A DNA stretch of 64,000 nucleotides. Source: a virus. Below are positions 24,273 through 33,147 of the stretch, in pieces; position 1 is the stretch's first letter; each line of letters opens with the position of its first letter. The position numbers were made by a program, and so were the translations under genes. Below the pieces are notes generated by a model, which was not told where the DNA came from, made no database searches, and saw only the letters and a program-made list of their open reading frames with translations. The stretch lies in the IMG/VR virus record IMGVR_UViG_3300015241_000001, positions 36,816 through 100,815 of that record; one strand, given 5' to 3'.

Positions 24273-24292
24273 CCCTACCCACCCCCACCCCC
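24273..24292 (-). other. G-quadruplex motif (minus strand)
   Basis: On the minus strand there are four G-runs of 5, 5, 3 and 3 with loops of 1, 1 and 2 nt, an ideal pattern for a parallel quadruplex. It lies next to the AT-rich palindrome in the control region. Confidence 0.6.
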
Positions 24293-24360
24293 TTGACTAG
24301 GCGCACGCGCGCGGGTGGAGCTTGCGCTTGGATGACGACGCGCGCACGAAGTGAAAGCTA

Positions 24361-24403
24361 GGGGGAAGGGGGAGAGTAGGCGTGGGGTCGAGCGCGGCGG
24401 GGG
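24361..24403 (+). other. G-tract array (plus strand)
   Basis: Four plus-strand G-runs of 5, 5, 4 and 5 separated by 2, 11 and 11 nt. It is a looser quadruplex candidate than the one on the opposite strand about 70 bp to the left. Confidence 0.4.
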
Positions 24404-24527
24404 AGTAGCCGAGGTAGTAGCAATGACTGCGACGACGGCCTAGGCGCACGCCACGGGCGGCGGCGGCACGACCGAGCACATGACTAGAAGGTAACGTTAC
24501 CAACACTAACTATGCTTGCGAATTGTG

Positions 24528-24556
24528 TTGACAATGGTTGCGCACAGTGGTGAACT
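24528..24556 (+). promoter_or_regulatory. Early-type promoter
   Basis: TTGACA (24528-24533), 17-bp spacer and TGAACT (24551-24556), a weak -10. The spacer begins ATGGTTGCGCA, which resembles the spacers of the promoters at 40363 and 46311. It would start the long plus-strand early region. Confidence 0.55.
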
Positions 24557-24614
24557 GTACCTGCAACATCGGACAGCGCAGCGTCCACACCAGCACCAGC
24601 ATGAGGTAGTCCAC

Positions 24615-24776
24615 ATGACACTCAACAAGCAACGCACAGCAATGGCACAAGCAATACGCGAAGCAGTCGGAGCAGGTAGGCCGATGACAGTCGTACATCC
24701 ATTGCTTACTACGGCAGTGAACTGGGTTCCGTGCCCGGATAGCCAGCTACAGACGTCCGTCGCGCCCAGCAGCTAG
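24615..24776 (+). CDS. Possible 53-residue protein
   Basis: A short frame with GAGGTAG before the ATG, giving a small protein with an Ala-rich helix (TAMAQAIREAVGAG). It stands between the early promoter and the first clear early gene. Weak evidence. Confidence 0.35.
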   Translation: MTLNKQRTAMAQAIREAVGAGRPMTVVHPLLTTAVNWVPCPDSQLQTSVAPSS

Positions 24777-24858
24777 CACGCAATCGCACGATCTTGCACG
24801 AAACTGCACGTTGACCACCACCACCACGAAGTCACTCACGTCACGAAAGAGGAAGACA

Positions 24859-25239
24859 ATGCAGACTAGCCAAGCCGCTTTCAATTCCATGATGGATCAC
24901 CGCAGTCTTACAGCATTGCCCGCAGCACGCGGCGAAGCTGCGTTGCTGCAAGCTCCGGGCACGCCTACCGTTACGCCAATCGTCTACCGTACTGCCGAGT
25001 CGCTCGCCGAAACGTTGATTGAGATGGCAGAAGCTGCCGTTGCTGAGGACTGCAACAACGTCCGGCTAGTAGCAGGGTTCCGTGTGCTGTTCGTGCTCGC
25101 GGGCGACCGTAGACTGGACGCCAACATGTTTTACTTCGTGTACTCAGGCGTGGACAACAAAGGCAATAGCCTAATCTCGGAGCCTATGCCATTGTCGGTA
25201 TGCGTGCAGTTGTTGCAGCAGTTGACGGCAACCTATTAG
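24859..25239 (+). CDS. Hypothetical protein, first clear early gene
   Basis: 126 residues, Ala/Leu-rich alpha/beta protein. The ATG at 24859 follows AGAGGAAG, part of a leader (CACTCAC...GAGGAAG) that recurs before several downstream genes. No family recognised. Confidence 0.6.
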   Translation: MQTSQAAFNSMMDHRSLTALPAARGEAALLQAPGTPTVTPIVYRTAESLAETLIEMAEAAVAEDCNNVRLVAGFRVLFVLAGDRRLDANMFYFVYSGVDNKGNSLISEPMPLSVCVQLLQQLTATY

Positions 25240-25378
25240 CCATTGACGTACAATCGCGTAACAGGCTTGCGGTTGAGCAAGTGGCAATCTAGCCACCAAC
25301 TTACAAGCTACCAACCAACAGAGGCAATGCAAGCGAGCGACATCGTTCGCGGGCCAATCCTCAGATAAGGTGGATCAC

Positions 25379-26446
25379 ATGAGCGCACAAATTGAGAACA
25401 ACCAACTCGCATACGTAGCAGTCAACGGCGCACCGTGGCATGGACTCGGCAAGCCAGTGGAGCTTGGCGCAACAGGCGAAGAGATGCTAGTAGCTGCCGG
25501 CTTGAATTGGCCTGTACAGTGCCGTCGCCTTGCCATGCGTGGCGTGACTGAACGCGTACTCGACTCCGGCGTTCGCATTCTAGCCGTAGACACGACGCGC
25601 GGTATGCTCACCGACCAGCTCAATGGTTTTCGCGCTGTAGTGCGTGGCGACAACGACCACGTGTTCCAGATAGCGAGCGATAGCTACCAACTGGTGCAAA
25701 ACCTTGAAGTTGTCAACTTCTTCAAGGAGTTTTGCGAAGCAGGCCACGCCACGATGGAAACTGTGGGCGCACTTCGTGACGGTGCAGTCGTATGGGCTCT
25801 AGCCAAGCTCAACACCGGTGCAGCGTTTAGCATCACAGACGCGCGGGGCGATGCAACAGGCGACGAGTTGGAATCGTTTATGCTGCTGGCTACGTCGCAT
25901 GACGGCAGCTTGAAAACTACAGGCGTGCCAACACAAGAGAGGGTAGTGTGCCGGAATACCTTGATGGCCGCGCTGCGCAATGGCGACGCGGTCAAAACTT
26001 TCTCGTTGACACATCGCAGCAAGTTCGACGATGCGGCCAAGTCTAAAGCTATGCGTGTGATGGAGATGGCACGGCATCAATTGGCTGATACCAACGACCT
26101 AGCGAATCAGCTTGCGCGTGTCACCATCGACCACGACGGATGGTTGGAGTTTATGTCCAAGCTCATGGGCGGCATGGATGCCGTGATCGACCCCAAAACG
26201 GCAGACTTGACGAAGACGGCGCGGGATATACAGGATGCAACCATGACGAGTCCAGGGAGCGGTCTAGCGTCGGCGCGCGGTACGCTCTGGGGCGCGGTCA
26301 ACGGTGTCACGTACTACGTTGACCATCAGGCACGTAGCCGTAGCGACCAAAACCGCCTATTCTCGGCATGGTTCGGCAACGGTTCCGAGCGCAAGACGGC
26401 AGCGGTCAAAGCTGCGGTGGAACTGGCAGGGATTGGAAGCTATTAG
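25379..26446 (+). CDS. DUF932 / TIGR03299 phage-plasmid protein
   Basis: 355 residues. The N-terminal part (AYVAVNGAPWHGLGKPVE, about 12-29) and the later pattern LRDGAVVWALAKL, with a VVCRNTL segment, are typical of DUF932 proteins (TIGR03299), which are widespread in phages and plasmids and have no established function. Length agrees with the family. AAGGTGG stands 6 nt before the ATG at 25379. Confidence 0.8.
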   Translation: MSAQIENNQLAYVAVNGAPWHGLGKPVELGATGEEMLVAAGLNWPVQCRRLAMRGVTERVLDSGVRILAVDTTRGMLTDQLNGFRAVVRGDNDHVFQIASDSYQLVQNLEVVNFFKEFCEAGHATMETVGALRDGAVVWALAKLNTGAAFSITDARGDATGDELESFMLLATSHDGSLKTTGVPTQERVVCRNTLMAALRNGDAVKTFSLTHRSKFDDAAKSKAMRVMEMARHQLADTNDLANQLARVTIDHDGWLEFMSKLMGGMDAVIDPKTADLTKTARDIQDATMTSPGSGLASARGTLWGAVNGVTYYVDHQARSRSDQNRLFSAWFGNGSERKTAAVKAAVELAGIGSY

Positions 26447-26721
26447 CAGGGCGCGGCTAGGCGCATATTACCTCATCGGTGGTGCGCGCCTAGCTCCGTA
26501 GTCCAACGCTAGTATCGCTCGACATTCCTAGACTAACGCTCACGGATGCCGAGTGAATATTAGATCTACAATCCAGCGTCAGCGACAGCCGTCCAGTACT
26601 TTAGTTTTATTAGCAACCGTAGTCACCAGGCAACGTATATACAAACCGTGTCGCGTAGTGTAGCGTAGTTGAAGTAGCACACAGCACGTCCAAGTCACTC
26701 ACCGAGAGGAAGACAACCGCC
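26447..26721. other. Intergenic stretch without a gene
   Basis: 275 bp between two early genes. I see no reading frame with a start signal and no clear -35/-10 pair. The last 35 bases carry the recurrent leader (AAGTCACTCACCGAGAGGAAG) of the next gene. Confidence 0.5.
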
Positions 26722-27714
26722 ATGAAAACCGTATTCAAAACCGCCGAACTGCCCCATCAATGGGCACATCAGCTAGCGCCAAAGGGACGCTCTAGCTCCA
26801 ATCAGAGCTTTGAAGGTGTGGACTACTACAGCTACGGCACTGTGATCGCTAGCATCGTCTTCAACGATAAAGGTGAGCAAGCTTACCTTGTGAGCACTGG
26901 CAAATACTCCGTGAGCACGTCTAGCCACCAGTCTTGTGTACGCTCCGCCATACCAATCGGCGCACGCAAATTCTTCGTGCCGGGCGTTGATCGTGGTGGG
27001 TGGCATTTCAGCACGCCTGTACGCATCCTCCGCGCATGGGCTGAACAGTTCAACCGACTGTTAGTTGAGTCTAGTAAAAGCCGCAATCCCAAACGTGACA
27101 GACTGCGACTCGAAGCGTGTGCGTTAGTCGATACCATGACGGAGTACGCTGCGTGGCTTGGCGAAGACCGCGAAGACTTTGTCATGCCAACTAAACCGAT
27201 GACAGACTTCGAAGTCACCCAAATACTCGCAGCTCAAGCCGAAAAGCGTGCCGCTTTGTATGCAGAACGTGACCGGAAAGAAAAAGAACAACTAGCAGAG
27301 CAACGCGTGCACTTTGCGGATGCGCGTACAGCGTGGCTTGCTGGTGTCGATAACGCTTTGTGGATGTGGTCGCATTACTTCGATACGGAGCTACGCGTTG
27401 CTGGCGGATTCGTAGAAACGTCGCGTGGCGTATCGTTCCCGGTTAGCCATGCACGGCGCGGCTTGACTCTAGTCCACAATGTAATAGCATCCGGCAAAGA
27501 ATGGCGCACCAACGGCCACACGCTCAAGCTAGGCAACTATGGCGTGGATAAGGTTACGACTGACGGCACGGTCTACGCAGGATGCCACGTAGTCAAGCTG
27601 GACGCGATTGAGCGTATCGCGGCGGAGCTGGACGCGGCCGTAGCTGGCACTGGCGTGGATGAATTCATGCAGGTTGGCACGTACGTCAATCCAGACGACC
27701 TAGTCAAGCTTTAG
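26722..27714 (+). CDS. Hypothetical early protein
   Basis: 330 residues with a central charged helix rich in Lys, Glu, Arg and Gln (about 160-200) flanked by alpha/beta regions. No Cys motifs or membrane segments. GAGAGGAAG lies before the ATG. It is one of the larger proteins of the early block; no family recognised. Confidence 0.65.
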   Translation: MKTVFKTAELPHQWAHQLAPKGRSSSNQSFEGVDYYSYGTVIASIVFNDKGEQAYLVSTGKYSVSTSSHQSCVRSAIPIGARKFFVPGVDRGGWHFSTPVRILRAWAEQFNRLLVESSKSRNPKRDRLRLEACALVDTMTEYAAWLGEDREDFVMPTKPMTDFEVTQILAAQAEKRAALYAERDRKEKEQLAEQRVHFADARTAWLAGVDNALWMWSHYFDTELRVAGGFVETSRGVSFPVSHARRGLTLVHNVIASGKEWRTNGHTLKLGNYGVDKVTTDGTVYAGCHVVKLDAIERIAAELDAAVAGTGVDEFMQVGTYVNPDDLVKL

Positions 27715-27767
27715 GCCAAGCAGTTCGGCAGTTCAACGCACCACTAACTGAGGAAGGGAGCACTACA

Positions 27768-28967
27768 ATGACCACTCAAGCAAGCAACAGCGCCGCATCG
27801 AAAGCGATCTACTTCACCACCAGCTTCTCAAGCTACGTTTCCGAGGGTGACTCAATCAGCGTGGAGCTGCCGTCTGGGTTCACGCTACTAGCCACAATCC
27901 ACAGAGACGACACGCAGGACTCGCCAGAAGAGCGCCAAGATGGCTTTTGGCCTAGCCTAGATCCTGAGAACGCTGGCTATGTAGGCGCGGGCGTCTCAGA
28001 GGAAGAGTTTGCCAAGCATCTAGCGTCTGCGCATCACGTCATGGAGTCATGGGAGCGTGACGAGTGGTTTTACGCTGGCGTAGACGTTCGCGTGTTCCGC
28101 AGTGGCGTGGAGCTGGTGAAGCATTACGAGCAGGCTTTGTGGGGCATTGAAGCGAACTATCCACAGCGCGATGATGCGCCGAATGACAACAGCTATTTGA
28201 CGGATACGGCCAACGAATTGATCGATGAGGCTTTGGAGTTGGCGCATCAGCGCATTGACGAGTTGCTGGCTAAAGCGCCTACGGTGAAGTTAGCGGAGCC
28301 GAAGCCGGAGCCGGGCATCTATTGGGACTTATTCGAGAACGAAGTCACGCGTTACATCTCAATCGAAGTGCATGGCGTGCGCGACGTGTCAGATCCTGTT
28401 ACACGTGAAACTCGCGGTACAGAAGTCGAAGTTGATGACCTGAACCCGGAATTCTACAGCGTGTACCTGCGCGAGTCGGTCGAAGCTGGTGGATGCGTAT
28501 ATTGCATTGGTGACTTCCGCACGCTGATAGAAGCTAACACTGCGGGTATGGAGATACAGCAAAGGTACCCGCAGTTAGCCTTTGAGCTTATGTTCAACCA
28601 TAAGGCTACGGATGCTTTTCTTGAGTATCTGCGGGCGGGCGTGTACAGCACGCGGACGGTGTACTTGTACTGCGAGAACCTTGCGCATGAGGCACGAAGG
28701 CTGATGCAGGTTGCGGAGGATGCGGGGAAGGCTTATGACACTGTAGTAGATCTAACGCCAGCGCCAGAGCCAGAGCCAGCCATCGAGACGACCTTTACGA
28801 ACGTCACCATCACAATCGCGTTGCCACCGCGTGAAGCCTACGACAAGCTTTGCGCATTACTCGCGGTTGGCGACCTAGCAGACTGGCAAACAGACAAATT
28901 CAAGACAACCGCTTACTACATGGACGAGGAACGGAAAACATCGGAGTTGTTTCCAGTTCAGGACTAG
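27768..28967 (+). CDS. Hypothetical acidic early protein
   Basis: A 399-residue acidic protein with alternating beta and alpha segments and Pro-Glu linkers (PKPEPG about 182-187, PAPEPEP about 330-336) that divide it into three parts. GAGGAAGGGAG stands before the ATG. Acidic multi-domain early proteins can be host-protein inhibitors or DNA mimics, but there is no direct evidence here. Confidence 0.65.
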   Translation: MTTQASNSAASKAIYFTTSFSSYVSEGDSISVELPSGFTLLATIHRDDTQDSPEERQDGFWPSLDPENAGYVGAGVSEEEFAKHLASAHHVMESWERDEWFYAGVDVRVFRSGVELVKHYEQALWGIEANYPQRDDAPNDNSYLTDTANELIDEALELAHQRIDELLAKAPTVKLAEPKPEPGIYWDLFENEVTRYISIEVHGVRDVSDPVTRETRGTEVEVDDLNPEFYSVYLRESVEAGGCVYCIGDFRTLIEANTAGMEIQQRYPQLAFELMFNHKATDAFLEYLRAGVYSTRTVYLYCENLAHEARRLMQVAEDAGKAYDTVVDLTPAPEPEPAIETTFTNVTITIALPPREAYDKLCALLAVGDLADWQTDKFKTTAYYMDEERKTSELFPVQD

Positions 28968-29029
28968 TAGGCCATCAGTCAACCACCACAGCAACTAAAC
29001 CACTCAACGAGGAAGGGAGCACCACCAAC

Positions 29030-29647
29030 ATGAGCAATCCAACAGTACAACTACCGGATCCGGACGGCAACAACGAATCCCGTGCGATTGCGGGCGGCGA
29101 CGCCTTACAGTACTTCGCATTCGAGCATGGCGAACGCACGGGCGAAGTCGGCGCATGGGGACTGACGTATGTAGATCCACAATCAGGCGCAACCACAGAC
29201 TTACGCTTGCAGAACCTTGCAGACCTGCTCTCGAACCTAGCTCACTACTGCGACGATGATGGATTGGACTTTGGTCACGCTATGGCGCGCGCAGCCATGA
29301 ACTACCTTGCTGAAACAGACGGAGCGGGCACACAGCTTGAGAATGAGTGTGGTTATCGTAAAACACCAGCATCCGCAGCCGAGCCGGACGAACACAGCGA
29401 CTCCACAGCCGCATCACTTACCTGCCCGTCCTGCAAGCTTGGCACTTTACTTTACATCGAAGACGCCACAATCTCCCAATCCGTAACAGGCGTCCGCATG
29501 ACTCAGAACGAGTGGGAGTTCGTTCTGGACGCGGACACGTCCACAGTCAACACCGTATACGGCTATGAGTCCGTACGTTGCAACGAATGCGACCAATTAT
29601 GGTTCGCGTGGGACGTTGCCGATGCGCAACAGAAAGCAGGTGAGTGA
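29030..29647 (+). CDS. Hypothetical protein with zinc-ribbon-like C-terminus
   Basis: 205 residues. The C-terminal part has CPSCKLG (about 134-140) and CNECDQLWF (about 184-192), two CxxC pairs about 50 residues apart, as in a zinc ribbon. The N-terminal part is acidic. The ATG at 29030 follows GAGGAAGGGAG and the recurrent CCACTCAAC leader. Confidence 0.6.
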   Translation: MSNPTVQLPDPDGNNESRAIAGGDALQYFAFEHGERTGEVGAWGLTYVDPQSGATTDLRLQNLADLLSNLAHYCDDDGLDFGHAMARAAMNYLAETDGAGTQLENECGYRKTPASAAEPDEHSDSTAASLTCPSCKLGTLLYIEDATISQSVTGVRMTQNEWEFVLDADTSTVNTVYGYESVRCNECDQLWFAWDVADAQQKAGE

Positions 29648-29892
29648 TGCAAGTACCAATGAGATTCCGTCGTGAAGCCAAACGCGCAGTAGGCATCATG
29701 CTGTTCGCTGCGATCTACACACTGCTGTGCTGCATAGGGCATGGTCAACCGCCAACCAAGATCCATATCAAGCCTGTAGCTGTGCCTGTAGTCCCGGCTA
29801 GACTACTCGCGCAGCCAGTGCACATCCGCCAGTCTAGAGTCATAGCCGTGCCCCAGCTCTCAGTCAAGCCGATACGGATACCACGCTATTAG
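29647..29892 (+). CDS. Small exported or membrane-anchored protein
   Basis: 81 residues. A basic N-terminus (MRFRREAKR region) is followed by a hydrophobic segment (about 16-32) with two Cys, like an uncleaved signal anchor. The rest is basic and Val/Pro/Ile-rich. It overlaps the preceding stop by one base. Confidence 0.55.
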   Translation: MQVPMRFRREAKRAVGIMLFAAIYTLLCCIGHGQPPTKIHIKPVAVPVVPARLLAQPVHIRQSRVIAVPQLSVKPIRIPRY

Positions 29893-29955
29893 TCAGTCAG
29901 CCCAGCAGCTCAACGCCAACGAACCACTCAACAAGAGGAAGGGAAGGACTACACA

Positions 29956-30474
29956 ATGCCATTGACTGAACAGTACACACCCGCAGCGCTAGCACTCGAA
30001 CATCAGGGAATCAAAATCTATCACGTATACAAACACAACATCATGGAGAATGGAAAACGCAGCTACCTCTTCGACGTGACTGAAGACTCGGATGAGAATG
30101 CGCAAACCTGTTTTGACATACGTGACCTGCTGACGAATGCCAAGCTCAGAGCATCTCTAGGAAGCCGGACGCAGCTTGGCACGAACGAGGATGTCTTTGA
30201 GGCTATTCGCCAAGCTATCGAATACCGCCTGATCGACTTGCACGATAAGCAGGAGTATCAACAGCCAGAACGCGCACAAGACATCAAAGGCCCGCTGAAC
30301 GTTACTCAGCGTCAAGCGAATATCATCCTTGCCGCGCTCCGCAACTACCAGCTCGACATCGACAACGACATTCTGGTGACTGAGATTGAGACGATAGCCA
30401 CGAATGATGGTGACTATCCGGCAGTCAAGCAGGATGAGATTGACGAGCTGTGTGCGATGGTGAATTTCGCCTAA
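29956..30474 (+). CDS. Hypothetical early protein
   Basis: 172 residues, acidic and helical in the C-terminal half, with no Cys motif or membrane part. Preceded by the recurrent CCACTCAACAAGAGGAAGGGAAGG leader. No family recognised. Confidence 0.6.
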   Translation: MPLTEQYTPAALALEHQGIKIYHVYKHNIMENGKRSYLFDVTEDSDENAQTCFDIRDLLTNAKLRASLGSRTQLGTNEDVFEAIRQAIEYRLIDLHDKQEYQQPERAQDIKGPLNVTQRQANIILAALRNYQLDIDNDILVTEIETIATNDGDYPAVKQDEIDELCAMVNFA

Positions 30475-30534
30475 GCCGAACACGACAACGAATCCACTCA
30501 ACAACACCACCACAACGAGGAAGGACAACAGCCA

Positions 30535-30858
30535 ATGCCATTCGCCACTCAAGCCCAGAAGGACTACACAGCGGCCATCCATGACTACGCAGCCGCCGAT
30601 GTGGATCTAACCCACAACCTAGAGCTAGCCATGCGCGCCTACACAGTGTTCTATTCGCTGGCAGCTGCGTCGTCTGCTGTCGAAGCAGGCAGCCGTAGCC
30701 AGATGCCGACGCTTGACCGCGCCGAGGCCCAGCTCATCATTGATATCGTCAGCGATGTACGGGCAGGTCAACGCACGACTCTGTTCGACTGCTTACTCGC
30801 CCAGCAACTTTCCTCAGCCGTGCTCGACTTCGTAGTAGATGGGATGTTCCCGCGATGA
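30535..30858 (+). CDS. Helical hypothetical early protein
   Basis: 107 residues, an almost entirely helical, Ala-rich protein. Leader with CACTCAAC and GAGGAAGG. Its stop overlaps the next start (ATGA). Confidence 0.6.
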   Translation: MPFATQAQKDYTAAIHDYAAADVDLTHNLELAMRAYTVFYSLAAASSAVEAGSRSQMPTLDRAEAQLIIDIVSDVRAGQRTTLFDCLLAQQLSSAVLDFVVDGMFPR

Positions 30859-31190
30859 ATGAACCAAGATACAAGCTCTACGTATGGCGTGGCGAAGGCG
30901 TACTCGAAAACTACACCACAGGCATGGTCGTTATCATAGCCACTAGCTACTTCAACGCCTGGATGAAGCTATCCAAAGCTGACCCTGAAGCCTATTACAA
31001 CCTACGTTCCGGCGGCGTCTGCCGGAGTCTATGGGTTTCAACCGAAGACAGCGCTGCTGAATGGCAGGAAGCCTACGAGGATTGGAAGCGGGAGCAGCGG
31101 GAGGACGGCTATCAGATCCTGTCACCAATCACACCAACAGAATACGAACTAGACCAAGCACCTGTATCGGTGCAGAGAGGCGGAGGATAA
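30855..31190 (+). CDS. Hypothetical early protein
   Basis: 111 residues with a Trp/Tyr-rich N-terminal domain and a charged helix EAYEDWKREQREDG (about 74-87). Coupled to the previous gene by ATGA. Function unknown. Confidence 0.55.
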   Translation: MNEPRYKLYVWRGEGVLENYTTGMVVIIATSYFNAWMKLSKADPEAYYNLRSGGVCRSLWVSTEDSAAEWQEAYEDWKREQREDGYQILSPITPTEYELDQAPVSVQRGGG

Positions 31191-31454
31191 ATGGCAGGCA
31201 TGAATTTCGAACAGCTATGGAACAGCTTTCACGATGAACCCAAGCCGAAAACAGTCCGCGTACGTCTCCTGATCTACAAAGGCGACAAGCAGGAGATCGA
31301 GCGCAGGCGCAACTCAGACGGTGTCAAGGGGACGATGTGCATCGGCGACAAGTACAGCATCACTGCAATCGAGCTGGATCCAACACGGCTAACCATACGT
31401 GAGCTACTGCGGGTACTGTTCCGCCGGGAAAGTTCAAGTACTGACAGTGAGTAA
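31191..31454 (+). CDS. Hypothetical early protein
   Basis: 87 residues, basic middle part (RVRLLIYKGDKQEIERRRN). It starts directly after the preceding stop with GGCGGAGG before the ATG. Function unknown. Confidence 0.55.
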   Translation: MAGMNFEQLWNSFHDEPKPKTVRVRLLIYKGDKQEIERRRNSDGVKGTMCIGDKYSITAIELDPTRLTIRELLRVLFRRESSSTDSE

Positions 31455-31725
31455 CGGCAATAACGACAGCTATCGCACCAACCACGGCATCTTCCACCAG
31501 CTACTCGGCACGCAGCATAACCGGCATTACAACTATCACCTGATGTCGGAGGCTAAGTTGAAATGGCATAAGCACTACCTGGAGCATGAACAGGAACTGC
31601 ACCGGCAACAGCAGCACGCAACTAGATGGTTCCGGCGAGTCCGCAACACAGTTGTGGCAATAGTCTTCCTCGCGGGCGGATTCCTGCTGCTACTCACCTT
31701 ACTTATAGAAGGAGGTCACCGATGA
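31447..31725 (+). CDS. Small membrane-anchored protein
   Basis: 92 residues from a GTG start (an inner ATG at 31543 is an alternative). The N-terminal part is rich in His, Tyr and Asn; a basic helix leads into one transmembrane segment (about 69-88), followed by a short tail. It would sit in the cytoplasmic membrane with the N-terminus inside. Confidence 0.5.
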   Translation: MSNGNNDSYRTNHGIFHQLLGTQHNRHYNYHLMSEAKLKWHKHYLEHEQELHRQQQHATRWFRRVRNTVVAIVFLAGGFLLLLTLLIEGGHR

Positions 31726-32021
31726 GCTACAGCGAAGACACAGACGACCTGGAACAAGTCTCCCGCGCAGACGAGGACGCAGACTACTACGAACGCACCC
31801 GCGAGGCCATGATGGCACGGTACGACCGGAACCTGAAGCTACTGGCTGACCCGAAGCTTTGGCCGCAGTTCAACGTACTGTTCACCTGCCCGACATGCGA
31901 ACAGCAATTCGTCAAACGTCAGGCCGCACAGAAATTCTGCTCGAAATCCTGCAAGAACCACTACTGGAACGTCGTGCGATTCGAGCCGGAGCACCACCAC
32001 CGAGGAAGGAAGGAAGTCTAG
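31722..32021 (+). CDS. Zinc-finger protein (CxxC...FCSxxC type)
   Basis: 99 residues. The C-terminal half has CPTCEQQF (55-62) and AQKFCSKSC (69-77), a four-Cys zinc site. The pattern C-x2-C-x3-F-x6-AQK-[FY]-C-S-x2-C is shared with the protein at 43306-43653. GGAGG precedes the ATG. The N-terminal half is acidic. Nucleic-acid or protein binding is likely. Confidence 0.65.
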   Translation: MSYSEDTDDLEQVSRADEDADYYERTREAMMARYDRNLKLLADPKLWPQFNVLFTCPTCEQQFVKRQAAQKFCSKSCKNHYWNVVRFEPEHHHRGRKEV

Positions 32022-32023
32022 CT

Positions 32024-32260
32024 ATGTTCAGCCCAGTTCTAATTGTCAGAACTAATCCGACGCGGTTATACAACGCAGTTCCACTTTCAGCAGTCGTTCG
32101 CATAGCTGAAACTATGAACGGGTCAAATATCTATCTTACGGATGGAACCCGCATACATGTGGAGGAGAGCTTGGACAAGATCCTAGCGCAGATCCCTAAC
32201 GTATACGAAACCACCAAAGAAATTCTGTCTGTGTTGATAAATCACGGAGTGATCGCATGA
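32024..32260 (+). CDS. FlbD-like small protein 1
   Basis: 78 residues. The pattern YNAVPLSAVVRI, then NGSNIYLTDGTRIHVEESLDKIL (shown here in part), is that of FlbD-type small proteins (strand, helix, two-strand hairpin ending in xDG/NGxxxxVxES, helix). FlbD is known near flagellar genes, but similar folds occur in phages. The next gene has the same layout, so the two are likely tandem duplicates. Confidence 0.55.
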   Translation: MFSPVLIVRTNPTRLYNAVPLSAVVRIAETMNGSNIYLTDGTRIHVEESLDKILAQIPNVYETTKEILSVLINHGVIA

Positions 32261-32514
32261 GTCCACGCAAATACATTCGTCTGTTCGGTTTCGAGATAGA
32301 CAGCCGAGACGTGCCTATAAAATCTGGGCCAGCTCAACACTTTCTGCTATTCGCCGACAAGCTTGTCAACATCACACCGAGCGAGATTATAGGTGGTGTC
32401 ACGACTATTACAGACACCAACAACAGGACGTACGCGGTAAAGCACACCGTTGACGAGATCCTAGCCAAGATTTTCATGAAACCTGAGAAGGCGGAGGAGG
32501 CCACCAATGGATGA
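32257..32514 (+). CDS. FlbD-like small protein 2
   Basis: 85 residues. NITPSEIIGGVTTITD, a hairpin TNNRTYAVKHT and the helix VDEILAKIF parallel the preceding protein. ATGA overlap on the left, 8-nt overlap on the right. Function unknown. Confidence 0.55.
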   Translation: MSPRKYIRLFGFEIDSRDVPIKSGPAQHFLLFADKLVNITPSEIIGGVTTITDTNNRTYAVKHTVDEILAKIFMKPEKAEEATNG

Positions 32515-32908
32515 CAAGTTCGACTTAGACATCAACGACGAGCGGTTGTCGCAGCAGCACGAGGCGGCAGGCCCGCAGCCGGAACCTGAGCCACCACCAT
32601 CACCAATCGCACGCCCGCTCGAAGTTATAACCGGAGCGCACATCGACATCGAAGTCCGGCCATTCGCCTACTCATTCCTCGGCCTGGGCCACGGTCCAAA
32701 AGCGCGTGAAGTCCGTAACGCTATCTGGAAGTCCGATGCCGAGGAACTGAAAGCGTACGTGCATTCCTTCCGGGGCATCACCGCTAAGATCGTCTACGAC
32801 CGGAGTTATGAATGCTCGGAATGCAAAGGTGTGTACGAGTTCGACCCAGCAACCGGCCTGACCGCGTGCTGTGGCCTGCCTGTTGCTGAGGAGCCTGCCA
32901 AGCTATGA
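32507..32908 (+). CDS. Hypothetical protein with zinc knuckle
   Basis: 133 residues: a disordered Gln/Pro/Glu-rich start, a folded middle, and CSECKGVYEF with ACCGLP near the C-terminus (about 104-125), a probable zinc ribbon. It overlaps both neighbours. Confidence 0.6.
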   Translation: MDDKFDLDINDERLSQQHEAAGPQPEPEPPPSPIARPLEVITGAHIDIEVRPFAYSFLGLGHGPKAREVRNAIWKSDAEELKAYVHSFRGITAKIVYDRSYECSECKGVYEFDPATGLTACCGLPVAEEPAKL

Positions 32909-33147
32909 CCCCCACCGCAGCAGATCATCTAACTGTAACCCTCAATGGAGCTGAGATTCTAATCCTTGAGGATGCACTCAACGTTCGAGCTTGCGAACTG
33001 AAAGAAGCGCGTAAGCAGTTCGACCGAGCACTGGCAGCAGGCACACTGACCGCCGAGAAACATGACTTCAAGATGACACGGTTGTCGAGCAAGCTGTATA
33101 AGATCCAACAATTGAAGATAAAGCTAGGACGAGCGCAAGAATTGTGA
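32905..33147 (+). CDS. Small coiled-coil protein
   Basis: 80 residues, predicted all helical with heptad-like Leu spacing. ATGA overlap with the preceding gene. The promoter at 33148 begins right at its end. Confidence 0.55.
   Translation: MTPTAADHLTVTLNGAEILILEDALNVRACELKEARKQFDRALAAGTLTAEKHDFKMTRLSSKLYKIQQLKIKLGRAQEL

Larger units (their letters stand above)
23993..24614. promoter_or_regulatory. Gene-poor control region, possible second origin
   Basis: A 620-bp stretch without convincing genes between the RepL-like gene and the early genes. It holds the inverted repeat GACCAC-AAAA-GTGGTC (24064-24079), the palindrome TATTCATATGAATA (24110-24123), a partial operator copy (24184), an AT-rich segment with the palindrome AAAATTGGAATTTT (24216-24229), G-tract arrays on both strands (24273-24403), the palindrome GGTAACGTTACC (24490-24501) and a TTGACA promoter (24528). 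This density suggests a transcription control or replication region. Confidence 0.6.
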
